DNA from: Burkholderiales bacterium
Lineage (GTDB): Bacteria > Pseudomonadota > Gammaproteobacteria > Burkholderiales > Eutrophovitaceae
Direction of reading: 5' to 3'
Length of the DNA: 64,000 nucleotides
NCBI GenBank assembly: GCA_035560005.1
Contig: DATMAN010000093.1
Location: forward strand, 1-64,000
Below the pieces are notes generated by a model that was not told the origin of the DNA, searched no databases, and saw nothing but the letters and a program-made list of their open reading frames with translations. A program made the translations under genes and the position numbers. Below, piece after piece: positions 30,769 to 40,947 of the stretch (its first letter is position 1; each line of letters begins with the position of its first letter).

Positions 30769-32277
30769 ATGAAGAACACCAGTACCGGGAAGACACGATG
30801 GATAACCATGCTCGGCTGGCTGGCGCTGGTTTCGGCGATGCCCGCGCCCGCGCAGGATGACGCCGACAGCGTGAGAGAGCTGAAAGAGGCAGTTGACGCG
30901 CTGAGCAGGGAAGTGGATTCGCTGAGAGAACAGGCGGAGCAGAAGGACAGGAGCACCGCCATGCAGCAGAAGGTTGAAGCCCAGGTGCCGTCCTTGAGTT
31001 GGCGCGAGGGTGTCCAGTTCAGCGATCCGCGGGGAGACTGGTCGCTGCGGATCTTCGGCCGTGGACAGCTCGACTACCGGCAGTTCGATCCGGGAGCCGC
31101 GGCCAACACCTTCGGCGTCCGCCGGGCGAGACTGGGCGCGAACATGAGCTTCCAGAAGAGCTACGGCGTTACGGTGGAAGGCGAGTACGCCTCTGGCAGC
31201 GCCTCCGGGGCCGCGACCCAGAGCGCGTCGGTCACCAATGCCTACCTGGACTTCAACTGGTTCGACAAGGCACGGCTGCGGGCCGGGCAGTTCAAGCCGC
31301 AGTTCGGGCTGGAGAACACCGTGTCAGCGAACTTCAGCGACTTCCAGGAACGCGCGCTGACCCATAACCTGATCCAGAATCTGAACTACGACCGAGGGGT
31401 GATGATTCACGGCGCGCCCTTCACCGGAGTCAACTACGGCGTCACGATCAGCAACGGCACCGGCCTGAATCTGGAGGAGCGGCAACTGTCGCGGCAGGAC
31501 GTCGACGCCGACGGCAAGATGCTGACCGCGCGCCTGACCGCCGACTTCGCGCGGATCCTGGAGATGGCGGACGGCGTCATCCACCTTGGCGGGTCCTACA
31601 AGTCGGGCAAGGCGGCCAACAGCCAGGCCAATCCCTACACCGCTGCCACCGGACAGACCGAGGGGCGCGGGGTGGTCTTCTTCAATCCGGAGGCGTTTGC
31701 CTCGGCGACGGTCGCCGGGTCGAATGTCGATCGCACATTGTCGGCGATCGAGTTCGCACTGGCGCACCGGTCATGGAAGGTGCAGGGCGAATACTGGCAG
31801 GCGCAGTACGAAGGAGAACGATCGACTGCTCCGGCGACCGGCTATGACCGCAGGATCGATTCCGCCTACCTGAGCGTGCTTTGGCTGATCACCGGGGAGA
31901 GCTACGCCGACGCCTACGGCAACGGAATATTTTCCCGCATCCGGCCGCGAAACAACTTCTCGAGTGAGGAAGGGGGTGGCTGGGGCGCGTTCGAAGTCGG
32001 GCTGCGTTACAGCCTCTTCGACGCGGGCGATTTCCTCGATGCCACCAGCGCCAACGCCAACACCGGTCGCCTGTCTGCCAGCGGCACCGGCGCGATAGCC
32101 TCGACTCCCACCCGCGAGGCTGATGCCTGGACCGTTGGCCTGAAATGGATGCCCAACGCCTACTCGCGGTTGATGCTCAACTACATCGTGACCCACTTCG
32201 ACACGACGGTTGTCGCCAACGGCTACACCATGGACGAGGAGAAGGCGCTCACCGTACGTGCCCAGCTGGACTTCTGA
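30769..32277 (+). CDS. OprP/OprO-type outer-membrane porin in the mod cluster
   Basis: A 502-residue predicted beta-barrel porin of the OprO/OprP (phosphate/polyphosphate-selective) class. A signal peptide ends at PAPAQ, then comes a coiled-coil segment (SVRELKEAVDALSREVDSL) typical of OprP-like trimers, then a barrel with alternating strands, including FGRGQLDYRQFDP, RRARLGANMSFQKSYGVTVEGE and LRAGQFKPQFGLE, ending in LTVRAQLDF with the C-terminal Phe needed for outer-membrane insertion. I prefer ATG 30769, which gives a normal signal peptide and follows GAGGGCC; the longer frame from 30709 would overlap the operator. Its place between modC and modA suggests molybdate or tungstate as the anion; this is inference. 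Confidence 0.85.
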   Translation: MKNTSTGKTRWITMLGWLALVSAMPAPAQDDADSVRELKEAVDALSREVDSLREQAEQKDRSTAMQQKVEAQVPSLSWREGVQFSDPRGDWSLRIFGRGQLDYRQFDPGAAANTFGVRRARLGANMSFQKSYGVTVEGEYASGSASGAATQSASVTNAYLDFNWFDKARLRAGQFKPQFGLENTVSANFSDFQERALTHNLIQNLNYDRGVMIHGAPFTGVNYGVTISNGTGLNLEERQLSRQDVDADGKMLTARLTADFARILEMADGVIHLGGSYKSGKAANSQANPYTAATGQTEGRGVVFFNPEAFASATVAGSNVDRTLSAIEFALAHRSWKVQGEYWQAQYEGERSTAPATGYDRRIDSAYLSVLWLITGESYADAYGNGIFSRIRPRNNFSSEEGGGWGAFEVGLRYSLFDAGDFLDATSANANTGRLSASGTGAIASTPTREADAWTVGLKWMPNAYSRLMLNYIVTHFDTTVVANGYTMDEEKALTVRAQLDF

Positions 32278-32296
32278 AGCTCGATGGGAGGATAGA

Positions 32297-33067
32297 ATGC
32301 GACGGCTTCTCGCGTGCCTGGTTCTTGGCTCGGTTTTCGCAGGCCCGGCCCAGGCAAAGCAGACGGTCACGGTGGCCGCGGCCGCCGACCTTGTTTACTG
32401 CATGGAAGAACTCAACGCGCACTTCAAGCGGCAGGATCGCGATGTGGAGGTTGTGGTCAGCACCGGTTCTTCCGGCACGTTTTTCAAGCAGATAGCCAAT
32501 GGAGCCCCCTTCGACGTGTACCTGTCTGCGGACATGAGCTATCCGCTCAGGCTTGTGGCCGAGGGACTTGCCGACGGCTCCAGCCTGACTCCTTACGCGA
32601 TCGGTCGAATCGTGCTATGGACACCGCGCGAAGATCTCGACCTGCAGCGGGGGCTGGAACTGCTGCGCGACGACGCAGTCGTGCGTATCGCGATCGCGAA
32701 CCCTGAGCACGCCCCGTACGGCAAGGCGGCGAAGGCGGCGATGGAACGGGCGGGCGTCTGGAAGGACGTCTCGGAGAAGGTTGTCTATGGACAAAACATC
32801 GCGCAGGCAATGCAGTTCGTAGTTACAGGCAATGCGGACCTCGGGATGGTCGCACTCTCGCTGGCCGCGGCCCCCGCGCAACGCGGCAAGGGGCATTACG
32901 CGCTGATTCCGGAGCAGATGCATCCCCGGCTCGAGCAGGGAGCGGTGTTGACTCTGGCGGGAAGCCGTAACCCGGCCGCAAGGCGGTACTTGGAGTTTCT
33001 GCGCAGCCCGACGGCGCGAGAGATCTTCGAGAGGTATGGATTCATGCGACCGGAATCGGCGCAGTGA
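32297..33067 (+). CDS. modA: molybdate ABC transporter, substrate-binding protein ModA
   Basis: Periplasmic oxyanion-binding protein of 256 residues. Signal peptide about residues 1-20 (ending GPAQA), then the ModA-type start VTVAAAADLVYCMEEL, the STGSSGTFFKQIANGAPFDVYLSAD binding region, and IANPEHAPYGKAAKAAMERAG. A strong ribosome site (GGGAGGA) precedes ATG 32297. It follows the porin by 19 bp, so the two are likely cotranscribed. It differs from TupA, which has TTTS and SRGDDSGTH, so two different metal-oxyanion uptake systems are present. Confidence 0.93.
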   Translation: MRRLLACLVLGSVFAGPAQAKQTVTVAAAADLVYCMEELNAHFKRQDRDVEVVVSTGSSGTFFKQIANGAPFDVYLSADMSYPLRLVAEGLADGSSLTPYAIGRIVLWTPREDLDLQRGLELLRDDAVVRIAIANPEHAPYGKAAKAAMERAGVWKDVSEKVVYGQNIAQAMQFVVTGNADLGMVALSLAAAPAQRGKGHYALIPEQMHPRLEQGAVLTLAGSRNPAARRYLEFLRSPTAREIFERYGFMRPESAQ

Positions 33068-33146
33068 ACCCCGGTACCGGAGAGTCGCGCGATGGGCGGG
33101 GGGCGCCCCGTTATCATGGCGATGAGACGCACACAGGCGGGAGATC

Positions 33147-33530
33147 ATGACCGTTTCCGGAGTTCTGGCAGTGGGTGCGGGTGCAGCGCTGGGCGCCTGG
33201 CTGCGTTGGTGGCTCGGCCTCGTATTCAACGCCATGGTTCCCACGCTGCCGTTGGGTACCCTGTTTGCCAACCTGATCGGCGGATACCTGGTCGGCGTCG
33301 CGGTTGAGCTGTTCTTGCAGCACACGGTACTCGACGCGCAGGTCAGGCTGTTCGTCGTTACCGGCTTTCTCGGCAGCTTGACGACGTTCTCCACGTTCTC
33401 CGCCGAGGCGGTCACGCTGCTCGCACGCCAGCAGTACGCCTGGGCGGCGGCACACATCGGCGCGCATCTGGCCGGATCGCTGCTGATGACCGTACTCGGC
33501 ATTCTGACGGTGCGCGCGCTCCACAACTGA
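33147..33530 (+). CDS. crcB: fluoride channel CrcB/Fluc
   Basis: Small inner-membrane fluoride exporter, active as an antiparallel dimer. The 127-residue chain has four helices and the family motifs GAALGAWLRWWLG, GTLFANLIGGYLVG and GFLGSLTTFSTFSAE with the central Na+-binding and Phe-box residues. It is 5 bp upstream of a DUF190 gene, a frequent pairing. The 79-bp leader has no convincing fluoride riboswitch. Confidence 0.93.
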   Translation: MTVSGVLAVGAGAALGAWLRWWLGLVFNAMVPTLPLGTLFANLIGGYLVGVAVELFLQHTVLDAQVRLFVVTGFLGSLTTFSTFSAEAVTLLARQQYAWAAAHIGAHLAGSLLMTVLGILTVRALHN

Positions 33531-33535
33531 GACCC

Positions 33536-33859
33536 ATGATCGGAACCTGCCTGAAGCTGTACATGACCGAAGAGCAGAAGCACGACGGCAAGCTGCTGGT
33601 CGAGTGGCTGCTCGAGCGCGCCAAGCAGATGGGCATCCCCGGCGCGTCGATCTTCCGGGCGATCGAAGGCTACGGGCGCCATGGCGTGGTGCACGCCGAG
33701 ACCTTTTTCGAGCTGGCAGGCAAGCTGCCGGTGGAGCTGGAGATCGTGGCCTCGAACGAGCAGATCGACCGACTGCTCTTGCTGATCCGGGACGAGGGCC
33801 TGAAGCTGTTCTACGTGCGATTTCCGGTCGACTTCGGCACCCTCAACGGCTCGGGCTAG
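33536..33859 (+). CDS. DUF190 (PII-like fold) protein
   Basis: A 107-residue cytoplasmic protein of the DUF190 family, whose members have a ferredoxin-like PII fold. Visible features are LKLYMTEEQKHDGKLLVEWLLERAK, the GIPGASIFRAIEGYGRHGVVHAE signature and a C-terminal strand FYVRFPVDFGT. It is coded directly after crcB and may sense or modulate fluoride export; that link is from gene neighbourhood only. Confidence 0.88.
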   Translation: MIGTCLKLYMTEEQKHDGKLLVEWLLERAKQMGIPGASIFRAIEGYGRHGVVHAETFFELAGKLPVELEIVASNEQIDRLLLLIRDEGLKLFYVRFPVDFGTLNGSG

Positions 33860-33917
33860 ACACACTACGTCGAACCACCAAGGGGACCAAGAACACCAAT
33901 CTTGGCGGTTTGTAGTT
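33860..33917. repeat. ACCACCAAGG-type inverted repeat between convergent genes
   Basis: AACCACCAAGGGGACCAAGAACACCAA (33873-33899) has three CCAAG-like units and a complementary TTGGCGGTT at 33902-33910. It separates the convergent DUF190 and nnr genes and belongs to the same loose family as the elements near 5500, 12791 and 14596. Confidence 0.45.
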
Positions 33918-35405
33918 TCAGCCTTTGGAGGCGAGGCGGTTCCAGGCAGCGCGGGCGGCGTCGATGGTTTCGGAGGCAGTCAGGCCCACAGGGCCGATGC
34001 CGGCGGCCACCAGATCGTCGGCCGCGAGGCCGTGCACCCGAACTCCCGCAAGCAGCGCCCGCTCGGGCGAGGCTCCCTGCGCCAGCAGCGCACCCAGGAT
34101 GCCCGCCAGCACGTCGCCCATGCCGGCCGAGGACATGCCGGGATTGCCCGAGGTGTTGATGTGCCAGCGCCCGTCGGGTGTGGCGCACACGCTGCCTGCG
34201 CCCTTGAGCACGACGAACGCTTTGAACTGTCCGGCCAGCGTGCAGGCGGCTGCGATGCGATCGCCTTGCACCTGCTCGACCGTGGTCCCCAGCAGGCGGC
34301 TTGCCTCCGCCGGGTGCGGCGTCAGCAGCGTTGGCGTGGCGCGGCGGACCACGGCCGCGCGCAGTGCATGCTCCGCCGCGATCAGATTCAGCGCATCGGC
34401 ATCGAGGACCACCGGTGCGTCGAGCGAAAGGCCCTTGTCGAGCAGCCGTCGCGCCACGGGCGACTGTCCCAGTCCGGGCCCGATCACCGCGCATCCGAGC
34501 TTCGGTCTGGCGAGCACTTCTTCGGCCGGCCGCAGCATCAGATCGGGCTGCAGCGGATCGACCTTGGGCCCGTCTGCCAGGAGCCCGACCAGCACGCGTC
34601 CGGCACCCAGCCGCAGCGCCGTGCGTGCCGCGAGTAGCGCGGCGCCGACCATTCCCACGGAACCACCGAGAACGCCGACGTCGCCGAACAGGCCTTTGTG
34701 ACTGTTGCGCGCGCGCGGCGGCAGCGCGCTGGCGATGACGTCGTCTCCGATCAGCAGACCGTGATCTGTCGGCAGCGGCGCGTGTTCCACGCCCAAGCGG
34801 TCGAGATGGATCACACCGGCATGATCCGGCCCCTCAAGGGTGTAGAGTCCGGCCTTGAGCCCGAGAAACGTGATCGTATGCGTCGCGCGGACCGCGGCGC
34901 CGTGCACGCGGCCGGTATCGGCGTCGAGCCCGCTGGGCAGATCGATCGACAGGACGGGTTTTCCGGCCGCGTTGAGCGCGTTGATCAGTTGCGCGTGCCG
35001 GGCGTCGACGGGGCGCGACAGGCCGATCCCGAACAGTCCGTCGAGGGCGAAATCCCAGCGCCAATGCTCGGGAAGCGTGGCGTGCAGCGTGCCGCCGGCC
35101 TCCCGCCAGGCGTCGAAGGCGGCGCGGGCATCGGCCTGCAGCTTCGCGCCGTTACCGGTGAACACCACCTGCACGTCGAACCACGCGCTCTTCAGGTGGC
35201 GTGCAGCGACCAACGCATCGCCGCCATTGTTACCGGGGCCGGCCAGCACCAGGATGCGCCGGCTGCGCGCTCCCAGGAGCTGCTGAGCCAGCTCGGCGGT
35301 CGCGAGCCCGGCACGCTCCATCAGCGGCGGGGGCGCAGACTGCGCCTGCGCCCAATGCTCCAGCGCGCGAATATGCGCAGCGAGAAAGACCGGCGCCGTT
35401 TTCAT
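33918..35405 (-). CDS. nnr: bifunctional NAD(P)H-hydrate epimerase / ADP-dependent NAD(P)H-hydrate dehydratase
   Basis: Repairs hydrated NADH and NADPH. The N-terminal half (about 1-215) is the YjeF_N epimerase with VLAGPGNNGGDALVAARHL and SIDLPSGLDADTG; the C-terminal half (about 225-495) is the ribokinase-like dehydratase with HKGLFGDVGVLGGS, LTPHPAEASRLL and the catalytic NPGMSSAGMGDVLAG. Start ATG 35405 gives 495 residues; a longer frame to 35480 is not conserved. It is divergent from purL. Confidence 0.95.
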   Translation of the reverse strand: MKTAPVFLAAHIRALEHWAQAQSAPPPLMERAGLATAELAQQLLGARSRRILVLAGPGNNGGDALVAARHLKSAWFDVQVVFTGNGAKLQADARAAFDAWREAGGTLHATLPEHWRWDFALDGLFGIGLSRPVDARHAQLINALNAAGKPVLSIDLPSGLDADTGRVHGAAVRATHTITFLGLKAGLYTLEGPDHAGVIHLDRLGVEHAPLPTDHGLLIGDDVIASALPPRARNSHKGLFGDVGVLGGSVGMVGAALLAARTALRLGAGRVLVGLLADGPKVDPLQPDLMLRPAEEVLARPKLGCAVIGPGLGQSPVARRLLDKGLSLDAPVVLDADALNLIAAEHALRAAVVRRATPTLLTPHPAEASRLLGTTVEQVQGDRIAAACTLAGQFKAFVVLKGAGSVCATPDGRWHINTSGNPGMSSAGMGDVLAGILGALLAQGASPERALLAGVRVHGLAADDLVAAGIGPVGLTASETIDAARAAWNRLASKG

Positions 35406-35496
35406 CGACGGCAGTGTAGCAATTATGGTCCGACCGGGGACCGAGGAGTACGTCAAAGCGCGCGACTCGTCACCTCTCATGCGTCACCCGTCACCG

Positions 35497-35502
35497 TATA
35501 AT
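35497..35502 (+). promoter_or_regulatory. possible -10 box of purL
   Basis: A perfect TATAAT hexamer 28 bp before the purL ATG, in the nnr/purL divergent gap. No clear -35 hexamer is seen at normal spacing. Confidence 0.4.
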
Positions 35503-35530
35503 TGCGCTTTAGTCACTCCTGCGAGCTCAG

Positions 35531-38500
35531 ATGCCCGAGTTCCTCAGCTTGCGCGGCCGCAACGCGCTCTCGGACTTTCGCCTTCGCAAACTCCTCTCCG
35601 CACTTCAGCACGCCGTCCCGGCGGTCCGGGGAATCTCGGCCGAATACCGGCATTTCGTCGAGCTCAAGGCGTCTCTGCCCCCCCGGCTGCGGGCCGTCCT
35701 CGAGCGCATCCTGAGCTACGGCCCGGTCGCCCATCGCGTCGATCGCAAAGGACGGATGCTGCTGGTCGTGCCGCGGCTCGGCACGATTTCTCCGTGGGCC
35801 TCCAAGGCCACCGATATCGCGCATTCCTGCGGCCTGGACCTGGTCACGCGCATCGAGCGCGGTGTGGCGTATTACGTGCGCACGGCGGGCAACAGGCCGC
35901 TCGCGGATTGCGAACGCGCGCGCCTCTTGCCGCTGATTCACGACCGCATGACGGAGACGGTCCTCGATTCGCTGGAGGCGGCCCGCGAGCTGTTTCATCG
36001 CCATACCCCGCGGCCGATGTCCACGGTGGATCTCCTGGGCGAGGGGCGGGCCGCATTGGAACGCGCCAACCGGGCAATGGGACTCGCGTTGTCCGACGAC
36101 GAGATGCAATACCTGCTCGAGAGCTTCCGGTGCGAGGCGCGCAACCCGACGGACGTCGAGTTGATGACGTTCGCCCAGGCCAACTCGGAGCATTGCCGGC
36201 ACAAGATCTTCAACGCCGACTGGGCGATCGACGGCCAGCGGCAGCCGAGGTCGTTGTTCGCGATGATTCGCGAGACGCACAGGCGCAATCCGCAGGGGAC
36301 GGTGGTGGCGTATGCCGACAACGCGGCGGTCATGGAAGGAACTCGGGTGCGCCGCTTCTTCCCGGATGCTTCCGGCGTCTACGGATACGGCGAGGAAACC
36401 ATCCATATCCTGATGAAGGTGGAAACGCACAATCATCCGACCGCCATTTCGCCGTTTCCTGGAGCGGCCACCGGCGCGGGCGGAGAGATCCGCGACGAAG
36501 GCGCCACCGGCCGCGGCGCCAGGCCCAAAGCCGGCTTGACGGGCTTCAGCGTTTCCCATCTGCGCATACCGGGCTATGAGCAGCCATGGGAAAAGGTCTC
36601 GATCGGCAAGCCCGATCGGATCGCCTCGCCGCTCGCGATCATGATCGAGGGGCCGATCGGAGCCGCATCGTTCAACAACGAGTTCGGCCGTCCGAATCTG
36701 CTCGGCTATTTCCGGACCTACGAGCAGGTGGTGGACGGCGTGGCGCGCGGCTATCACAAGCCCATCATGCTCGCGGGCGGTGTGGGCAATATCCTGGCAT
36801 CCCAGGCGCACAAGGCACCGGTATACGCTGGCGCGCTGATCGTACAGCTGGGCGGGCCCGGCATGCTGATCGGCATGGGCGGCGGCGCTGCGTCGAGCAT
36901 GACGACCGGGGTCAATGCTGCGGACCTCGATTTCGACTCGGTGCAACGCGGCAACGCCGAGATGCAGCGCCGCGTTCAGGAGGTGATCGACCGCTGCTGC
37001 GCGATGGGCGCCGACAATCCCATCGTTTCGATCCACGACGTGGGCGCGGGCGGACTCGCCAACGCGCTGCCCGAGCTGGTGCATGCCGCCGGCTGCGGAG
37101 CACGTATCAATCTGCGCGAGATTCCATCGGAAGAGCCGGGCATGACCCCGATGCAGATCTGGTGCAACGAAGCGCAGGAGCGCTACGTGCTCGCCGTCGC
37201 ACCGGAACGTTTCGAGGTGTTGCGCGCGCTGTGCGCGCGCGAACGCTGTCCGTACGCAATACTGGGCAAGGCGACCGCTGATGGCCGCCTGGTGGTGGAG
37301 GATCCGCTGTTCGGCAACAGTCCGGTCAACGTCGACTTGGAAGTGATTCTCGGCAAGCCGCCACGGATGTTGCGCGAAGCGTCCAGGATTGCGCGCCGGC
37401 TACCACCACTGGATCTGGCGGGGGTGGACCTGTACGACGTGGCGCTTCGAGTATTGCGCTTTCCCGCAGTGGCGGACAAGACGTTTCTCGTTGCCATCGG
37501 CGACCGCAGTGTTGGCGGCCTGTGCGCGCGCGATCCGTTCGTCGGGCCATGGCAGGTACCAGTGGCGGATGTGGCGGTTACTCTGATGGGATTCGAGACT
37601 TATCGCGGGGAAGCGTTTTCCATCGGTGAACGCGCGCCGCTCGCTGTTATCGACGGCCCGGCCTCGGGACGCATGGCAGTGGGCGAAGCGATTACCAATC
37701 TCGCCGCCGCCAGGGTGGAAAAGCTCGCTGATGTGAAGTTGTCGGCCAACTGGATGGCGGCGGCCGGTTACCCCGGAGAAGACGCGGTGCTCTACGACAC
37801 CGTGCGCGCGGTCGCCCTGGAACTGTGCCCGGAGCTCGGTCTGAGCATTCCGGTAGGCAAGGACTCGATGTCGATGCGCACGAGTTGGGAAGATTGCGGC
37901 ACGAAGAAGGAAGTGGTGGCGCCGCTGTCGCTCGTGGTGTCGGCGTTTGCGCCCTGCTTGGACGCGCGCAAGACGCTCACGCCGCAACTGGCCGCGCTCG
38001 AAGGCAGCGCGCTGTTGCTCATCGACCTGGGTGCAGGCAAATGCCGCCTGGGAGGGTCCGTGCTGGCGCAGGTACTCGATCAGATCGGTGCCGAGACCCC
38101 GGACCTGGACGAGCCCCGAAAGCTGAAGGCGCTGTTCGAAACCTTGCAGACTCTGAATGAGCAGGGCCGGCTGCTTGCCTACCATGACCGTTCGGACGGT
38201 GGGCTGTTCGCCACCCTGTGCGAAATGATGTTTGCCGGCCACGTAGGCGTGACGGTCGAGCTGGGCTCGGTGGCACAGCGGCGCGGCGTCATCGCCGCTT
38301 TGTTCAACGAAGAGCTGGGCGCCGTCCTGCAGGTGCGCGACGAGGACGTGGCGGCGGTGAGAGAGGCTTTCGAGCGAGCGGGTCTGGGTGCCGAGCTGTC
38401 GATTCTCGGGCTGGTGAACCGCGCCGGACGCCTTGTCGTCAATGTCGGAGGCCGAGAGGTCTTCAACGAGCTGGGCACGGTGCTGCAGCGCGCGTGGTCG

Positions 38501-39424
38501 GAGACGAGCTTTCGCATCCAGCGGCTGCGCGACAATCCGCAGTGCGCTCAAGAGGAATTCGACCGCATTCTCGACGCCGCCGATCCCGGGGTGCGCCCCT
38601 GGCTGAGCTTCGATCCCTCGGAGGACGTCGCCGCACCCTACGTCGTGAGGGGAATCCGCCCCAAGGTGGCGATCCTGCGCGAGCAGGGCGTCAACGGCCA
38701 CGTGGAGATGGCGGCGGCTTTCGACCGCGCGGGTTTCGAGGCGCACGACGTACATATGACCGATCTGCTGGCCGGCAGAGTGCGGCTCACTGGGTTTCAG
38801 GGGATCGTGGCCTGCGGCGGGTTCTCCTATGGAGACGTGCTCGGCGCGGGCGAGGGCTGGGCGAAATCGATCCTGTTCAATCCGCGGGCGCGCGAGGAGT
38901 TCGAGGCGTTTTTCCACCGCTCTGACAGCTTCGCGCTCGGCGTGTGTAACGGCTGCCAGATGATGTCGAACCTGCGCGAACTGATCCCGGGGGCGGGCGC
39001 CTGGCCGCATTTCGTGCGCAACAAGTCCGAGCAGTTCGAGGCCCGCTTCGTGACGGTGGAGGTCTGCCGCAGCCCGTCGCTGTTTCTCTGCGGCATGGAG
39101 GGCTCGCGAATACCGGTGGCGACCGCGCACGGCGAGGGCTATGCCGAGTTCTCGTCGGCAGCCGCGCGCGAGCGGGCGGCGCCCCTGGTGGCCTTGCGCT
39201 TCGTCGACAACTACGGGCGCATCACCGAGCGCTATCCATTCAATCCCAACGGCTCCCCGCAAGGCGTGACGGGACTTACCACGCCGGACGGACGCTTCAC
39301 CATCCTCATGCCGCATCCCGAGCGCGTATTCCGCAGCGTCCAGAACTCCTGGCATCCCCCGCAGTGGGGAGAGGACGGTCCCTGGCTGCGGATGTTTCGC
39401 AACGCCCGTCGCTGGGTCGGTTAG
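35531..39424 (+). CDS. purL: phosphoribosylformylglycinamidine synthase
   Basis: Large single-chain FGAM synthase of 1297 residues for purine synthesis: it uses FGAR, ATP and glutamine. An N-terminal PurS-like part is followed by two AIRS-type ATP-binding halves ([57 protein letters not shown]) and a C-terminal glutamine amidotransferase domain with nucleophile Cys in [10 protein letters not shown] and HGEGYAEF. The size is the usual one in Beta- and Gammaproteobacteria. It faces the ppiC-like gene tail to tail, 30 bp apart. Confidence 0.97.
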   Translation: MPEFLSLRGRNALSDFRLRKLLSALQHAVPAVRGISAEYRHFVELKASLPPRLRAVLERILSYGPVAHRVDRKGRMLLVVPRLGTISPWASKATDIAHSCGLDLVTRIERGVAYYVRTAGNRPLADCERARLLPLIHDRMTETVLDSLEAARELFHRHTPRPMSTVDLLGEGRAALERANRAMGLALSDDEMQYLLESFRCEARNPTDVELMTFAQANSEHCRHKIFNADWAIDGQRQPRSLFAMIRETHRRNPQGTVVAYADNAAVMEGTRVRRFFPDASGVYGYGEETIHILMKVETHNHPTAISPFPGAATGAGGEIRDEGATGRGARPKAGLTGFSVSHLRIPGYEQPWEKVSIGKPDRIASPLAIMIEGPIGAASFNNEFGRPNLLGYFRTYEQVVDGVARGYHKPIMLAGGVGNILASQAHKAPVYAGALIVQLGGPGMLIGMGGGAASSMTTGVNAADLDFDSVQRGNAEMQRRVQEVIDRCCAMGADNPIVSIHDVGAGGLANALPELVHAAGCGARINLREIPSEEPGMTPMQIWCNEAQERYVLAVAPERFEVLRALCARERCPYAILGKATADGRLVVEDPLFGNSPVNVDLEVILGKPPRMLREASRIARRLPPLDLAGVDLYDVALRVLRFPAVADKTFLVAIGDRSVGGLCARDPFVGPWQVPVADVAVTLMGFETYRGEAFSIGERAPLAVIDGPASGRMAVGEAITNLAAARVEKLADVKLSANWMAAAGYPGEDAVLYDTVRAVALELCPELGLSIPVGKDSMSMRTSWEDCGTKKEVVAPLSLVVSAFAPCLDARKTLTPQLAALEGSALLLIDLGAGKCRLGGSVLAQVLDQIGAETPDLDEPRKLKALFETLQTLNEQGRLLAYHDRSDGGLFATLCEMMFAGHVGVTVELGSVAQRRGVIAALFNEELGAVLQVRDEDVAAVREAFERAGLGAELSILGLVNRAGRLVVNVGGREVFNELGTVLQRAWSETSFRIQRLRDNPQCAQEEFDRILDAADPGVRPWLSFDPSEDVAAPYVVRGIRPKVAILREQGVNGHVEMAAAFDRAGFEAHDVHMTDLLAGRVRLTGFQGIVACGGFSYGDVLGAGEGWAKSILFNPRAREEFEAFFHRSDSFALGVCNGCQMMSNLRELIPGAGAWPHFVRNKSEQFEARFVTVEVCRSPSLFLCGMEGSRIPVATAHGEGYAEFSSAAARERAAPLVALRFVDNYGRITERYPFNPNGSPQGVTGLTTPDGRFTILMPHPERVFRSVQNSWHPPQWGEDGPWLRMFRNARRWVG

Positions 39425-39454
39425 CGTTCGGTGCTTCCGCGGTCAAAGCCGCAG

Positions 39455-40303
39455 CTACTTCTTCTCCGCTTCCGCGGCGCTGACCGAGCCGACCTTCTCG
39501 ATCTTGGCCTTGGCGCGCAGCGCGTCGATGTACTCGCCGCGCGCCCGGGCGAGGAGCGCCTCGCGGATCTGAGGCTTCACCGCTTCGTATTCGGGAAACG
39601 GCGGCGCGCGTTCGTCAAGCACCTGCACGACGTGGTAACCGAACTGCGTCTGCACCGGCTGCCTCGTGTATTCGCCTTTCTTGAGCTGCCTGAGCGCCTC
39701 GCCAAACGGGGCGACGAAACGCTCCGGCTCGCTCCAGGCCAGTTCGCCGCCTTTTTCGCGCGAGCCCGGGTCGGTGGATTTCTCCTTCGCCAGTGCAGCG
39801 AAATCGGCGCCGTTCTGCAATTGTTCGATGATCGCCCTGGCTTGCGCTTCATCCTTGACCAGGATGTGGCGCGACAGGTACTCCTTGCGACCGGAACCGG
39901 TGTTCTCCGACTTCACCTTGTCGTATTCCTTGCGCATCGCCGCCTCGTTCGGCTCGTACTTCTTGAGAAAATCATCGAACAGCACCGAGAGCAGAATCTG
40001 CTGGCGTGCGATGTCCATCTGCGCGATGTAAGCCGGGTCCCTGTCGAGTTTGCGCCGGAGCGCTTCTTGCGCCAGGACCTCTCGGGTGATCAGGACGTCG
40101 CGCAGTTCCTCGCGGAATTCGGGAGTGTCGGCCTGCCCTTGCGCCAGCTGGCTCTTGGCGACCAGTTCCAGGCGTGACTGAGGAATCGACACTCCATTGA
40201 CCTTGGCGATCGGCTTGGTCGAAGTACCGTCGGCGGCCAGAGCGGAAAGGGGAAAGATCAGCGCAGCGAAGCAGGCCGATCGGAGAAATGGATGCAGATT
40301 CAT
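39455..40303 (-). CDS. periplasmic parvulin-type peptidyl-prolyl isomerase
   Basis: A 282-residue exported foldase. It has a signal peptide (CFAALIFPLSALA), a SurA-like N-terminal helical part (LELVAKSQLAQGQADTPEFREELRD), then one parvulin domain: EYLSRHILVKDEAQARAI, GGELAW, FVAPFGEALRQLKKGEYTRQPV and FGYHVVQVLDERAPP. The tail is Lys/Glu-rich. Start ATG 40303 gives the signal peptide; the longer frame is a shadow. It precedes or follows bolA-yciI-yciB on the minus strand, a common betaproteobacterial order. Confidence 0.9.
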   Translation of the reverse strand: MNLHPFLRSACFAALIFPLSALAADGTSTKPIAKVNGVSIPQSRLELVAKSQLAQGQADTPEFREELRDVLITREVLAQEALRRKLDRDPAYIAQMDIARQQILLSVLFDDFLKKYEPNEAAMRKEYDKVKSENTGSGRKEYLSRHILVKDEAQARAIIEQLQNGADFAALAKEKSTDPGSREKGGELAWSEPERFVAPFGEALRQLKKGEYTRQPVQTQFGYHVVQVLDERAPPFPEYEAVKPQIREALLARARGEYIDALRAKAKIEKVGSVSAAEAEKK

Positions 40304-40364
40304 TGCAGTTCCTCTGTGTGGTGGGACATCGAAAAGCGCCGTCTGGTCTGTGGTTGTGCCGGAA

Positions 40365-40646
40365 TCAATGCTTTCCGGCGGCGGCTTCCCAGGGAGTATA
40401 AGCCCGAATCGACAGCGCATGGATCGGGTTGGGCATGAGGCCGGCCAGAGCGTCATAGACCATGCGGTGCCGCGCCAGCGGTTGCTGTCCCTCGAATTTT
40501 GCCGAAACCACGACGATCTCGAAATGACCGCCACCGGATTCCTTGGCGCCGGCGTGGCCGGCGTGCCGGTGGCTCTCGTCGAGGACCTCGAGGAATAGCG
40601 GCTGCAGCGCCGAGAGGCGTGCCCGGATGGTTTGCTCGACGCTCAC
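40365..40646 (-). CDS. bolA: BolA family protein
   Basis: A 93-residue protein with the BolA fold: LEVLDESHRHAGH, HFEIVVVSAKFEGQQPLARHRMVYDAL and a C-terminal HALSIRAYTPWE. The conserved His residues can share an Fe-S cluster with a monothiol glutaredoxin. ATG overlaps the yciI stop by four bases (ATGA), so the two are translationally coupled. Confidence 0.93.
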   Translation of the reverse strand: MSVEQTIRARLSALQPLFLEVLDESHRHAGHAGAKESGGGHFEIVVVSAKFEGQQPLARHRMVYDALAGLMPNPIHALSIRAYTPWEAAAGKH

Positions 40647-40945
40647 TCCGGAAAGATCCTGCAGAAGGGCTTTACGACCACGGCGGCGAACACGCCTTCG
40701 GTCACGTAGGGATCGGCCTCGATCCAGGCGCGGGCGGCCTCCAGTGAATCGAACTCCGCGACGATCAGACTGCCGGACATTCCGGCCGGCCCCGGTTCGG
40801 GGCTGTCGATCGCGGGGAAAGAGCCCGCCAGCAGCAATCGGCCCGCTTGCACCAGCGCCTCGATCCGTTTCAAATGCGCCGCGCGAACCGCCATGCGCCT
40901 GGACAGGCTGTCCGCAACGTCCTCGCCGATGATGGCGTAGAACAC
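40643..40945 (-). CDS. YciI family protein
   Basis: A 100-residue small alpha-beta (ferredoxin-like dimer) protein of the YciI family, with the His in MAVRAAHLKRIEALVQAGRLLLAG and FDSLEAARAWIEADPYVTEGVF. GTG start at 40945 is used, as it gives the conserved VFYAIIGEDV beginning and is preceded by GAGGAGAAA. It sits two bases after yciB's stop and overlaps bolA. Catalytic role unknown. Confidence 0.88.
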   Translation of the reverse strand: MFYAIIGEDVADSLSRRMAVRAAHLKRIEALVQAGRLLLAGSFPAIDSPEPGPAGMSGSLIVAEFDSLEAARAWIEADPYVTEGVFAAVVVKPFCRIFPE

Positions 40946-40947
40946 CG

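Noticed and set aside
33068..33146. Fluoride riboswitch upstream of crcB
   Set aside because: The leader is GC-rich with a GATGG-like word, but the paired stems and conserved pseudoknot bases of the crcB riboswitch are not seen.
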